From Cytophagaceae bacterium (lineage in GTDB: Bacteria > Bacteroidota > Bacteroidia > Cytophagales > Spirosomataceae): a stretch of DNA of 64,000 nucleotides. The stretch lies in NCBI GenBank assembly GCA_017984215.1, contig JAGOAA010000002.1:6646-70645 (forward strand), given 5' to 3'. Shown here piece after piece: positions 34,596 to 43,540 of this stretch (the first letter of the stretch is position 1; every line of letters starts with the position of its first letter). A program made the position numbers and the translations under genes. The notes beneath the pieces are model-generated. The model did no database searches. It had not been told where the DNA came from and saw nothing but the letters and a program-made list of their open reading frames with translations.

Positions 34596-36185
34596 ATGGC
34601 TAGTTTAAAAGAAACACCCCGGCAGAAAATGATCGGGATGATGTATTTAGTACTGACGGCATTACTTGCCTTACAAGTATCAGATGCATTATTACAAAAA
34701 TTCACCATTTTGAATTCCAGTTTGGAGATCGCAAATCAATCGGCGACTTCTAAGAACAGAGGAATGGTTCAAGGGATTGAGGAACGGATTAAAGATTTGC
34801 CTAATCCAGATGCTTATGCAGATGTGGTAAAACGTGCGAATGAAGTTCGTCGCATAGCTGACGCCTTAGTCAATCATTTAGATGCTTTGAAGAATCAAAT
34901 TCTTGAAGCAGGTGGAGGAATTGATCCTGAAACGGGTAACATCAAAAATCCTAAAGAAGAAGAAAAGGTATTTACCTTAATGGTGGGTGCTGGCAAATCA
35001 GGTGAAGCGTATAAGTTGGAATCTATGTTTTCCCAATATGTAAAGGATTTGGAAAAATTAGCTGATCCAGGAACGAGGTTTCCATCGCTAGCAAATGATG
35101 CCAAATCAGATCCAATTGCGAGTAAGGATGCGAATCAAGCCAACAAGGATTTTGCCGAGTTGAATTTTGCACAAACTCCAGTTCCCGCTGCTATGGCTAC
35201 GATCTCGCAGAAACAAGCAGAGGTTCGTCGCTACGAAAGTGATGTTTTAGCACAATTAGCTGCGAAAGTAGGAGCGAAGGAAATTAAGTTTGATAAAGTA
35301 TTTGCGCAAGTGTCTGCGAATGCAAATACGGTAGTTGCAGGGATGGAATACCAAGCGGAAGTATTTATCGCGGCAACTTCAAGTGGATTTACACCACGTA
35401 TGAGTTTTAACGGTTCCTCTATCCCAGTGATTGATGGCCGAGGACAAATTAAATTCAAAACTTCGGGTGGAGGTTTTGACGCGAATGGTTTGTCAAAGAA
35501 AACCTACACTGCATCCGTTTCTTACATGAGTCCACTAGGACCGAAGACAGAGACGATTCAGAAAGAGTATTTTGTATTAAAGCCAACGTATAATATTGAA
35601 ACAGCAACGTTGCCTGCACTTTATTTGGGTTGTGCAAATCGTTTAAGTGTTGCAAGTCCAGGTTTGGGTGCTTTGTGGAATCCTTCCTTCTCGGCTGACG
35701 GTGGAGAAGCGATTGGAGGTCAAAATCGTGGGAAGGTTACGATTGTACCTTCTGCTGCTACGGTTACATTGAACATTGCAAATGGTGGAACGTTATTAGG
35801 TAAAGAAACTTTCCGTGTACGTCGTGTTCCAAGACCGGAAGTGCGTGTTTTTGGAAATGGTGGCGAATTGGATGAAAAACGAGGTGCGAGTGCATCAGGA
35901 TTACGTAGCATCGATGCGCGTGCCATTGCCGATGAATCATTTAAATCAACGAATCCAGAAGATGCTAATTTCCGGGTTTCGGAATTGTATGTGGCTCTTG
36001 CAAGGGGACAACGTAAGATTGATGACATCACCTTACAAGGTTCTGGCTCAATTGCCAAATTAGCTGCACAAGCGCAAGCGGGTGATCGCTATTACATTGA
36101 AATTAAAGGAGTTCAACGGAAAAATTTTAAAGGAGCTGTTGAAACCATTCCATTTACCATGGCGAAAAACATTCCTTTGAATTAA
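34596..36185 (+). CDS. gldM: T9SS motor shaft GldM
   Basis: 529 aa. A short cytoplasmic start (KETPRQKMIGMMY) leads to a single membrane helix (LVLTALLALQVSDALL, about 17-35). A long periplasmic region of helical then beta domains follows (D1-D4 pattern; for example VSASPGLGALWNPSF-like Ig strands). The helix inserts in the GldL ring and the periplasmic dimer reaches the GldK/N ring. Full family length. It follows gldL by 28 bases and gldN starts one base after its stop. Confidence 0.95.
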   Translation: MASLKETPRQKMIGMMYLVLTALLALQVSDALLQKFTILNSSLEIANQSATSKNRGMVQGIEERIKDLPNPDAYADVVKRANEVRRIADALVNHLDALKNQILEAGGGIDPETGNIKNPKEEEKVFTLMVGAGKSGEAYKLESMFSQYVKDLEKLADPGTRFPSLANDAKSDPIASKDANQANKDFAELNFAQTPVPAAMATISQKQAEVRRYESDVLAQLAAKVGAKEIKFDKVFAQVSANANTVVAGMEYQAEVFIAATSSGFTPRMSFNGSSIPVIDGRGQIKFKTSGGGFDANGLSKKTYTASVSYMSPLGPKTETIQKEYFVLKPTYNIETATLPALYLGCANRLSVASPGLGALWNPSFSADGGEAIGGQNRGKVTIVPSAATVTLNIANGGTLLGKETFRVRRVPRPEVRVFGNGGELDEKRGASASGLRSIDARAIADESFKSTNPEDANFRVSELYVALARGQRKIDDITLQGSGSIAKLAAQAQAGDRYYIEIKGVQRKNFKGAVETIPFTMAKNIPLN

Positions 36186-36186
36186 C

Positions 36187-37098
36187 ATGAATCGTATGAA
36201 ATTAGTAAATAAGTGTTTGTTGTTCTTGGTTATAACTGCTTTGGGCTTTGCTGCTCAAGCGCAAGAAAAGCCATTGCCACCAAATCAAAATTCCATTCGT
36301 CCTATTGATGAATCTAGCATTCATTATAAAGCACGTTTATGGCGCCGGATGGATTTGAATGAGAAAATCAATCAACCGTTTTTTTCGGTGAATAATGAGA
36401 TTTCGAAGTTTATTTTGGACTGGGTTAAAGCTGGGGTATTAACTCCTTATGCGAATGATTCTTTGTTGACCAAATTGACTCCTGAGCAATTTCAAGATAA
36501 CTTGAAAATGGAAGAGCAATCGGAGCAGGCAGCTTTATCGGATGCTGAAAAGGCTGCAGGTTTTGGTGCCGAGGGTGCTGCACCGAAAGCGGCTGGCACG
36601 GATGACGGTTGGGGTGGTGCTGCTAAACCAGCAGGCGCACCGGCAAAGGATGCATTTGAGCAAAAGCCTGCTGTGGCCGCTGTTTCATATTATTTCCCTA
36701 AAGAGTTGTCGATTTTGGAAATTCGGGAAGATGCGATTATTGATCGTCGTCGCTCTCGTTTGTATTTCGATATTCAATCAATCAGTTTGATTATTCCCGC
36801 TTCTAAAACGAAGGCGGGTTTTGATAAAGCAGTTGCTTCATTTCGTTACAAGGATTTGTATAAATTGTTCCGTTCTAACCCAAACTGTATTTGGTATAAT
36901 TCTGAAAATGAAATGCAGCATAAGAATATGGCTGATGCATTTGATCTGAGAATGTTCCAAGCGCGAATCATTAAGAAGGGTAACGTTGAGAATAAGTTTT
37001 TGACTGATCTTTACGGAGGAGAAAAAGAAGGTTTAATGATGTCCCAATTACTCGAGTATAAGTTACTTGAAATGGAGCATGACATGTGGGAGAACTAA
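36187..37098 (+). CDS. gldN: T9SS ring protein GldN
   Basis: 303 aa. Signal peptide to about residue 25 (ALGFAAQAQ). Family motifs are IHYKARLWRRMDLNEKINQPFF, ILDWVKAGVLTPYAND, KELSILEIREDAIID, IQSISLIIPA and YKDLYKLFRSNPNCIWYN. A low-complexity Ala/Gly/Pro-rich insert of about 35 residues (about 115-155) separates the two halves. GldN pairs with GldK in the outer-membrane-associated ring. Last gene of the T9SS run; a terminator follows 18 bases later. Confidence 0.95.
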   Translation: MNRMKLVNKCLLFLVITALGFAAQAQEKPLPPNQNSIRPIDESSIHYKARLWRRMDLNEKINQPFFSVNNEISKFILDWVKAGVLTPYANDSLLTKLTPEQFQDNLKMEEQSEQAALSDAEKAAGFGAEGAAPKAAGTDDGWGGAAKPAGAPAKDAFEQKPAVAAVSYYFPKELSILEIREDAIIDRRRSRLYFDIQSISLIIPASKTKAGFDKAVASFRYKDLYKLFRSNPNCIWYNSENEMQHKNMADAFDLRMFQARIIKKGNVENKFLTDLYGGEKEGLMMSQLLEYKLLEMEHDMWEN

Positions 37099-37115
37099 GC
37101 CCATCCGATATATAG

Positions 37116-37144
37116 AAAAGGAGCTCCAATGGGCTCCTTTTTTT
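37116..37144 (+). terminator. Terminator of the T9SS operon
   Basis: Arms AAAAGGAGC and GCTCCTTTT with a tail of seven T, just after the gldN stop. Confidence 0.88.
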
Positions 37145-37309
37145 ATGGCCAAACTTGCATAGGATAAAATGAATAAAAAATTAGACACTACGAGTGAAAT
37201 GTCTCTGCTTTCTTAAATATTTACAAAAAATCGGGTTTATTATCTTGATTTAATTCCATTTTTTGCCGACTTAAATGTAAATTGCAGAGTAATTTGACTA
37301 AACTAATCT

Positions 37310-38779
37310 ATGTCGTATCAACGCAAAACAAAAATTGTTGCCACAGTAGGCCCAGCATCTGAAACAAGAGAATCTTTAATTCAATTAGCTCAAGCAGGAG
37401 TGAATATCTTCCGTCTAAATTTTTCTCATGGAACACATGAAGATCATTTAGCACGTTTACAGACAATTCGTTCTATTAGCGATGAGTTGGGCTTGAATCT
37501 TACTGTTTTACAAGACTTACAAGGTCCTAAAATTCGTACTCAATTAGTGGAGAACAATGGGGTGCCTTTGGAAGCAGGTAAACAATTAATCTTTGCAATG
37601 GATGAAAACCTATTAGGTACATCCGAGAAGGTCGGTACAACATACACATCCATGTATTTAGACGTTAACGTAGGTGAGCGTATTTTGATGGATGATGGTA
37701 ACCTAGAAGTTAAAGTGCTTTCGGTTGATAAAGTTAAAAAAGAGGTTGTAACTGAAGTTATTTATGGAGGAATCTTGAAGTCGAAGAAGGGGATTAACCT
37801 TCCAGGGACGAAAGTTTCGTTGCCATGTTTGACAGAAAAAGATACAGCTGATTTATATTTCGGTTTGGATCACGGAGTTGATTGGATTGCTTTGTCTTTC
37901 GTTCGCAAAGCATCTGATATCTGGGATATCAAAGATAAAATTAAAGCATACGGTAAAACAGCGAAGGTGATTGCTAAAATCGAAAAGCCAGAGGCGATCG
38001 ATAATTTAGATGAAATCATCGAGGCTACGGATGCCATTATGGTAGCTCGTGGTGACCTAGGCGTGGAAATGGATGGTGCAGTTGTTCCATACTTGCAAAA
38101 AGTAATGGTAGAGAAATGTACGGCTGCTGGTAAGCCTGTAATTGTGGCTACACAGATGTTGGAGTCCATGATTACTAACCCCGTTCCTACGCGTGCTGAA
38201 ACTTCTGACGTGGCGAACGCTGTATTGCAAGGCGCATCTGCTACGATGTTATCTGGTGAGTCAGCTTCTGGAGCTTATCCAATCAAAGCTGTTGAGACGA
38301 TGGCACACATTCATGAGGTAGTAGAAGAGCAACAAAATGCCATTGAAATTGTTCGCGGGGATGAAGCAGCGATTTATTTCAAGAATCACGCACTAGCAAA
38401 TACACCTAATGTTACGTTAACCGATCGCTTAATTTCAGGCGCTTGTCGTTTGGCACGTGACTCGAAAGCCAAAGCAATTCTTTGCATCACGAACTCAGGT
38501 CAAACAGCGTTTAAATTGTCTGCTCACCGTCCAAAAGCCGATCTATTTGTGTTTACATCAAACAAGCAATTGATGTCAACGATGGGCTTGTTATGGGGTG
38601 TGAAAGTATTCTATTACGATGCTGCGTCTGAAAGTGCTGAGAAGACCGTTCAAGGCATGGTTGATCGTTTGAAAAAAGAACAATTATTAGCGGTTGGCGA
38701 TGTTTATGTAACCACGCTTTCCATTCCTGCGCATACAACGAAGAAAACCAATACGGTTCAATTGGGTATCGTAGAATAA
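37310..38779 (+). CDS. pyk: Pyruvate kinase
   Basis: 489 aa. It converts phosphoenolpyruvate and ADP to pyruvate and ATP, the last step of glycolysis. Motifs are KIVATVGPASETRESL, FRLNFSHGTHEDH, LQDLQGPKIRT, ALSFVRKASDI, AKIEKPEAIDN (catalytic Lys), MVARGDLGVEM (metal site) and ATQMLESM. The C-terminal alpha/beta domain (from about 360) completes the family length. It lies alone after the T9SS operon and 16 bases before plsC. Confidence 0.97.
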   Translation: MSYQRKTKIVATVGPASETRESLIQLAQAGVNIFRLNFSHGTHEDHLARLQTIRSISDELGLNLTVLQDLQGPKIRTQLVENNGVPLEAGKQLIFAMDENLLGTSEKVGTTYTSMYLDVNVGERILMDDGNLEVKVLSVDKVKKEVVTEVIYGGILKSKKGINLPGTKVSLPCLTEKDTADLYFGLDHGVDWIALSFVRKASDIWDIKDKIKAYGKTAKVIAKIEKPEAIDNLDEIIEATDAIMVARGDLGVEMDGAVVPYLQKVMVEKCTAAGKPVIVATQMLESMITNPVPTRAETSDVANAVLQGASATMLSGESASGAYPIKAVETMAHIHEVVEEQQNAIEIVRGDEAAIYFKNHALANTPNVTLTDRLISGACRLARDSKAKAILCITNSGQTAFKLSAHRPKADLFVFTSNKQLMSTMGLLWGVKVFYYDAASESAEKTVQGMVDRLKKEQLLAVGDVYVTTLSIPAHTTKKTNTVQLGIVE

Positions 38780-38795
38780 ATTTCAGGGTTTACCC

Positions 38796-39566
38796 ATGAA
38801 GAAAAAAAATCCTTATTTATCAAATCCCTTAATCGGTCTGTACTCTGTGTGGACCGGTTTTTGGTTTATTAGCTGGTTTCTAGCGCTTTACCCATTCATG
38901 GTAATTTGCTTACAACATAAGGATACGAAGCGTTATGCGCACAAATTAGTTCGTCTTTGGTCACGTTTATTTTTTGCTTTTGGATTTCTACGCTTTGAAG
39001 TAGTTTCCGAACAAAAATTAGATCCCAAACAGGTTTATGTTTTCTGCGCGAACCATTTTTCCTATCTGGACATTCCCGCTTTTGTTAAAATTTTACCCAA
39101 TTATTTTTCATTTGTGGGTAAGAGTTCCATTAAGAAAGTTCCCTTATTCGGATACCTCTATGCGCGTTTGAACATACTTGTGGATCGTAGCGATCGGGCT
39201 AGCCGGTCTGCAACACTCGGCAAATCCATTCGTGCGCTGCATTCAAAGCGTAGCATCATTATATTTCCTGAAGGTGGAATTACCTCTAAACAATTCCCAT
39301 TCATGTCGGCTCCATTAAAGGATGGCGCGTTTGCGATGGCGATCCAACAGCAAGTTCCGATTCTTCCTGTCACTTTCTTAAATAATTACCAATTGATGGA
39401 CGACGAGCAATTTGTACTAAAACCGGGTGTTATTCGGGTACGTATTCATGCTCCCATGGAAACGAAAGGTTTGACCCAGGAAGATTTACCTGTTTTACGC
39501 GAGCAAGTTTTTCAAAAGATCCAACAACCTTTGCTGGACTATCATGGTGTAGACATGCCTCAATAG
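38796..39566 (+). CDS. plsC: 1-acyl-sn-glycerol-3-phosphate acyltransferase
   Basis: 256 aa. It adds the second acyl chain in phosphatidic acid synthesis at the inner membrane. The catalytic HX4D motif is FCANHFSYLDIP, the substrate motif is IIFPEGGITSK and another conserved block is FVGKSSIKKVPLFG. A hydrophobic N-terminal segment (residues about 18-45) gives membrane association. It follows pyk by 16 bases and gldD starts 2 bases after its stop. Confidence 0.92.
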   Translation: MKKKNPYLSNPLIGLYSVWTGFWFISWFLALYPFMVICLQHKDTKRYAHKLVRLWSRLFFAFGFLRFEVVSEQKLDPKQVYVFCANHFSYLDIPAFVKILPNYFSFVGKSSIKKVPLFGYLYARLNILVDRSDRASRSATLGKSIRALHSKRSIIIFPEGGITSKQFPFMSAPLKDGAFAMAIQQQVPILPVTFLNNYQLMDDEQFVLKPGVIRVRIHAPMETKGLTQEDLPVLREQVFQKIQQPLLDYHGVDMPQ

Positions 39567-39568
39567 TT

Positions 39569-40174
39569 ATGATGAAATATCTAGGTATCGTTGGGTTATT
39601 ATTCAGTTTATGGGCCTGTGAGCAAAAGCAAGTGGGTGACGTTCCAAGACCCAAAGGATACAATCGCATAGATCTTCCTGCGGCTCAATATGTACCCTTA
39701 GAGGCAGGTCATCCTTATCGGTTTGAGGTTTCCAAATATGCTCAAGTAATTCCTGATACGGTCACGATTGGAAATAAAAAGGAAGTCTTCAAGGCTGAAC
39801 CTCATTGGATATACTTGTATTATCCGCGATGGGATGCCTTTATTCAAATTACTTATAAGCCTTTGGGTGGTGATAAGCAAAAAATGAAGGCGCTGATCAA
39901 TGATGCGTTTGCACTAGCTTATAAGCATCAAGCGAAGGCTGCTGGCATCCATGATTACATCATGACAACCTCGGATGGTCGTAAAGCGGGTTTGATTGAA
40001 TTGAATGGCGAAGTGGCTACTTCCTTGCAATTTTTTACAACGGATAGCACCAAGCATTTTCTTCGTGGGGCTATTTATGTAAAAACGGCCACGCAAAACG
40101 ATTCGTTAGCTCCTGTCATTCGCTTTTTAAAGCAAGATGCCCTGCATTTAATTCAAACACTTTCTTGGAAATAG
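39569..40174 (+). CDS. gldD: Gliding motility lipoprotein GldD-like
   Basis: 201 aa (starts with two Met; the first is used). Lipobox SLWAC at about residue 17. The mature start GDVPRPKGYNRIDLPAAQY matches the family opening (RPKGY-R-DLP), and SKYAQVIPD plus LYYPRWDAFIQITYKPL fit GldD. It is an envelope lipoprotein needed for gliding in model Bacteroidota; its biochemical role is unknown. It lies between plsC and priA, away from the gldKLMN operon. Confidence 0.9.
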   Translation: MMKYLGIVGLLFSLWACEQKQVGDVPRPKGYNRIDLPAAQYVPLEAGHPYRFEVSKYAQVIPDTVTIGNKKEVFKAEPHWIYLYYPRWDAFIQITYKPLGGDKQKMKALINDAFALAYKHQAKAAGIHDYIMTTSDGRKAGLIELNGEVATSLQFFTTDSTKHFLRGAIYVKTATQNDSLAPVIRFLKQDALHLIQTLSWK

Positions 40175-40218
40175 CGACTTGTTCAGTTCCTGAACTTTGC
40201 GTTTATTTGTAGCTTATT

Positions 40219-42720
40219 ATGGGGGAATCCAAGGTGCTTTTTGAGTCTGAAGAATCAACAGTTTTTGTTGACGCACTGCTGCCTTTGCCCATCCCCAGGT
40301 ATTTTACCTATCGCGTCCCAAGACAATGGGCTAATGGGGTTGAAGCAGGTTTACGTATTGTTGTTCCTTTTGGCAGCACAAAGGTGTTGACCGCGGTCAT
40401 TGTTCGTGTTCATCATCAACCTCCTAAGCAATATCAAGCTAAATACTTATTGGAGATTCTTGATGAATCTCCGCTTGTGACGGCCTCTCAAATAGCCCTT
40501 TTTCAATGGGTAGCTAATTATTACATGTGTTATCCAGGTGAGGTCTTCCAGGTTGCCTTACCGGCTGGGCTAAAAATATCGAGTCAATCAAAAGTTCAAA
40601 TTCATCCAGAATTTCAACTTCTGAATGAGTTGACCGAAAAGGAAGCCGTTATATTTCAAGCCATTCAGGAAAAAGGTTCTTTGTCTTATGATGAGGTGGC
40701 GCGCGTAGCCGAGGTCAAGAGTCCTTATCATCACATCAAGGCAATGGTGGGTAAGGGAGCTATCTTGATTTTCGATGAATTAAAGGATCGTTACACGCCC
40801 AAAGTTCAGCGGCGTATTCGACTAACGCCTGCTTATGCGCATAAAGAGGCAATTACAACGTTGATCGGAGAATTGGAGTCCAAGACGAAGCAGATCAGTA
40901 TTCTCCTGCATTATTTACAATTTATTCCGGTTTTGCGGGATGCTGAGACGAACCAACGGGGCATAGAGAAATCGAGTTTCGGGCAAGCAGGTTTGTCGGA
41001 AAGCGCATTGCAAACACTCATCAAGCATGGGATTTTTGAGTCCTTTGAAATTGTTGTCTCTCGTTTTGGTAGTGATTCAGATGATTTTATACCTGCCAAC
41101 TTTGATTTGAATGCCGCTCAGGAGAAAGCATATCAGTCCATCCTCGCACAGTTTCAGGGAAAAGATACCGTTTTATTGCACGGTATTACCGGAAGTGGTA
41201 AAACCGAAATCTATATTCGCTTGATTCAAGAGGCTTTGGGCAACGGTGATCAAGTCCTTTATTTGTTACCGGAGATTGCCTTAACGACGCAAATTGTAGC
41301 ACGCTTGAAGAAGATTTTCGGCGAGCAAGTGGGAATTTACCATTCTAAATTTTCCGATAATGAGCGTGTTGAAGTTTGGAAATCCATCGTAGAAGGTAAA
41401 TATCCATTCGTTGTTGGGGTTCGTTCCTCTGTGTTTCTGCCATTTTCTCGCTTAGGCTTAATTATTGTAGACGAAGAACATGAGTCTTCTTTCAAGCAAG
41501 TGGACCCCGCCCCGCGTTACCATGCGCGTGATGTGGCGATGGTGCTTGCGGGCCAACAAAAAGCCAAGGTTTTATTGGGCTCTGCGACGCCATCCATTGA
41601 ATCCTATTATCAAGCTAAGCAAGGGAAATATGGATTAGTTACGTTGATGGAGCGATTTGGGAAGGCGACATTGCCCGAAATGAATTTGATTGACACGAAG
41701 TATGCCACCAAAATGAAACAGATGAAAGGGGGCTTTTCGGTCGATCTGGTAACGATGTTGGAGGAGAATTTTCAGAAGGGGAAACAAAGTTTATTATTCC
41801 AAAACCGGAGAGGTTATTCCCCTTATATTCAGTGTCAAGATTGTGATTGGATTGCAGAATGTAATCAATGCGATGTAAGTTTGACCTATCACGCCAAAGA
41901 CCAAGAATTGCGTTGTCACTATTGTGGTTACCGAGAGGGATTGTTACGACGATGTGGGGCATGTGGAGGGACTAACTTGAAAACGATGGGTTATGGTACC
42001 GAAAAGTTAGAGGAAGAACTACAATTGCTTATTCCAGATGCGCGTATTGGTCGGATGGATTTAGATACCACACGTTCCAAAACAGCATTTAACAGCTTGC
42101 TGGCTGAAATACAATCTGGAAATATCGATATTTTAGTGGGTACACAAATGGTTGCCAAAGGGCTCGATTTTGAAGGGCTATCCAAGGTTGCTATTTTTGA
42201 TGCGGATCGGATTATTAACTTTCCCGATTTTAGAGCGCATGAGCGCGCATTCCAATTGATTACCCAGGTTGCCGGTCGTGCTGGTCGGCGCGATGAACAA
42301 GGTCAAGTTTTCATCCAAACGAATCAGCCTTCGCATCGCTTGTTTCAATTCATTGAATCGGGGGATTATGCTGCCTTGTATGCGGATGAAATTGTGGAGC
42401 GCGAAGGATACAATTATCCACCCTTTGTGCGTCTGATTAAGTTGACCTTAAGGCACATGGAATCGATTCAGGTAGAGAAAGCATCCCATGAATTAGGAGC
42501 TATGTTAAAAGCTAAATACGGGCATGGTCGAATTTTGGGTCCCGAGCGTCCTTTGATTGAACGCATACGCAATCAATTCGTGATGGAAATCCTGATCAAA
42601 CTCGAAAAGGGAGTATCATTAGCCCAATTTAAAGTTGACCTTCGCCTGTTACTAGATGAATTACCAAGCAAACCTGTTTTTAAGGGCGTGCAAGTGATTC
42701 CGGACGTTGATTGCCTTTAG
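40219..42720 (+). CDS. priA: Primosomal protein N' (replication restart helicase)
   Basis: 833 aa. PriA binds stalled forks and reloads the replicative helicase. The N-terminal 3'-DNA-binding domain (about 15-110) is followed by helicase motifs: Walker A LLHGITGSGKTEIYIRL, motif II LIIVDEEHESSF, LLGSATPSIESYY, TQMVAKGLDFEGL and QVAGRAGRRDEQG. The zinc-binding cysteines are CQDCDWIAECNQC and CHYCG with CGACGG. Full length. The minus-strand nitroreductase gene converges with a 4-base overlap. Confidence 0.96.
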   Translation: MGESKVLFESEESTVFVDALLPLPIPRYFTYRVPRQWANGVEAGLRIVVPFGSTKVLTAVIVRVHHQPPKQYQAKYLLEILDESPLVTASQIALFQWVANYYMCYPGEVFQVALPAGLKISSQSKVQIHPEFQLLNELTEKEAVIFQAIQEKGSLSYDEVARVAEVKSPYHHIKAMVGKGAILIFDELKDRYTPKVQRRIRLTPAYAHKEAITTLIGELESKTKQISILLHYLQFIPVLRDAETNQRGIEKSSFGQAGLSESALQTLIKHGIFESFEIVVSRFGSDSDDFIPANFDLNAAQEKAYQSILAQFQGKDTVLLHGITGSGKTEIYIRLIQEALGNGDQVLYLLPEIALTTQIVARLKKIFGEQVGIYHSKFSDNERVEVWKSIVEGKYPFVVGVRSSVFLPFSRLGLIIVDEEHESSFKQVDPAPRYHARDVAMVLAGQQKAKVLLGSATPSIESYYQAKQGKYGLVTLMERFGKATLPEMNLIDTKYATKMKQMKGGFSVDLVTMLEENFQKGKQSLLFQNRRGYSPYIQCQDCDWIAECNQCDVSLTYHAKDQELRCHYCGYREGLLRRCGACGGTNLKTMGYGTEKLEEELQLLIPDARIGRMDLDTTRSKTAFNSLLAEIQSGNIDILVGTQMVAKGLDFEGLSKVAIFDADRIINFPDFRAHERAFQLITQVAGRAGRRDEQGQVFIQTNQPSHRLFQFIESGDYAALYADEIVEREGYNYPPFVRLIKLTLRHMESIQVEKASHELGAMLKAKYGHGRILGPERPLIERIRNQFVMEILIKLEKGVSLAQFKVDLRLLLDELPSKPVFKGVQVIPDVDCL

Positions 42721-43442
42721 TGTTTAATTACAACTTCGTTAAATGGCAATCGGAATCGTTCACCCCAAATGCCTGCTTCAGTCCCTTTGCCTACGGAAAT
42801 AATCATATTGATTTCTGCTCCTGCAGGTAAATTCAACGCTTTTTTTACGCGAACAGCGTCAAAACCTTCCATCGGGCACGTTTCATATCCTTCGGAAGCG
42901 ATGGAAAGCATGAATGTTTGTGCTGCTAAGGCACATGATTTATGAACCATCACACGTTGGTCGGCTTTTCCGCCAAAACGCATGAATGGTTTACGAATAC
43001 CCATGAAAAAACACATGGATTTGCGGATAAGTGTGAATATTCCAAAGATGTCCTGACGGTAAAGTAAGGGCATTAATTGGCCATAATATTGCATCCCTCT
43101 TTTTTCTCTTTTACCTGCTTCTTTGCCTTTTAATGCATTTTTTATTTGATCAAGATTCCACTGAGCGTGTTGTTTCCAATGATCTTGACGTGTCACAAAA
43201 ACGACGAGGTGGGCAGGGTTTTTAGCAGCAGATTGTCCGAGACATAAGGCATGGAATTCAGCCTTTTTTTCTGGACTTTGAATCCAATGAAATTCCCACA
43301 ATTGCATGTTGCTACTGTTGGGCGATAAAATGGCACGAGCTAAGCTTCGTTCTATCACTGCATCGTCTACGGAGATGGTTTCGTCGAAGAGACGGTTCGA
43401 TCTTCTTTGTTGGATGATTTGTTCGAATTGATCAGCTAGCAT
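42717..43442 (-). CDS. Nitroreductase-family protein
   Basis: 241 aa from the ATG at 43442. An upstream in-frame start at 43532 would run through the terminator of the susCD operon, so it was rejected. It is an FMN-dependent nitroreductase fold: the N-terminal QIIQQRRSNRLFDETIS and LARAILSPNSSNMQLWEF (FMN-binding Arg/Ser/Asn) and the C-terminal GYETCPMEGFD, then INMIISVGKG. Substrate unknown. It lies alone between converging priA and the susCD pair. Confidence 0.85.
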   Translation of the reverse strand: MLADQFEQIIQQRRSNRLFDETISVDDAVIERSLARAILSPNSSNMQLWEFHWIQSPEKKAEFHALCLGQSAAKNPAHLVVFVTRQDHWKQHAQWNLDQIKNALKGKEAGKREKRGMQYYGQLMPLLYRQDIFGIFTLIRKSMCFFMGIRKPFMRFGGKADQRVMVHKSCALAAQTFMLSIASEGYETCPMEGFDAVRVKKALNLPAGAEINMIISVGKGTEAGIWGERFRLPFNEVVIKH

Positions 43443-43490
43443 ATGGATTTGTTTTTTCAAATATAAGGGAAATCTCAAGGAGTTTAAATA

Positions 43491-43522
43491 AAAAAAAGTC
43501 AGGACCGGAGTCCTGACTTTTA
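43491..43522 (-). terminator. Terminator of the susCD pair
   Basis: Arms AAAAGTCAGGAC (43494-43505) and GTCCTGACTTTT (43510-43521) with a T-run on the minus strand, 19 bases after the SusD stop. Confidence 0.88.
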
Positions 43523-43540
43523 AACAAAACAAAAAACTAA

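Noticed and set aside
40180..40196. Small palindrome TTCAG-ttc-CTGAA before priA
   Set aside because: Too short and without a second copy or T-run to support an operator or terminator call.
43443..43532. Extended nitroreductase N-terminus from 43532
   Set aside because: It would translate through the strong terminator hairpin of the susCD pair and gives a non-family hydrophobic start.
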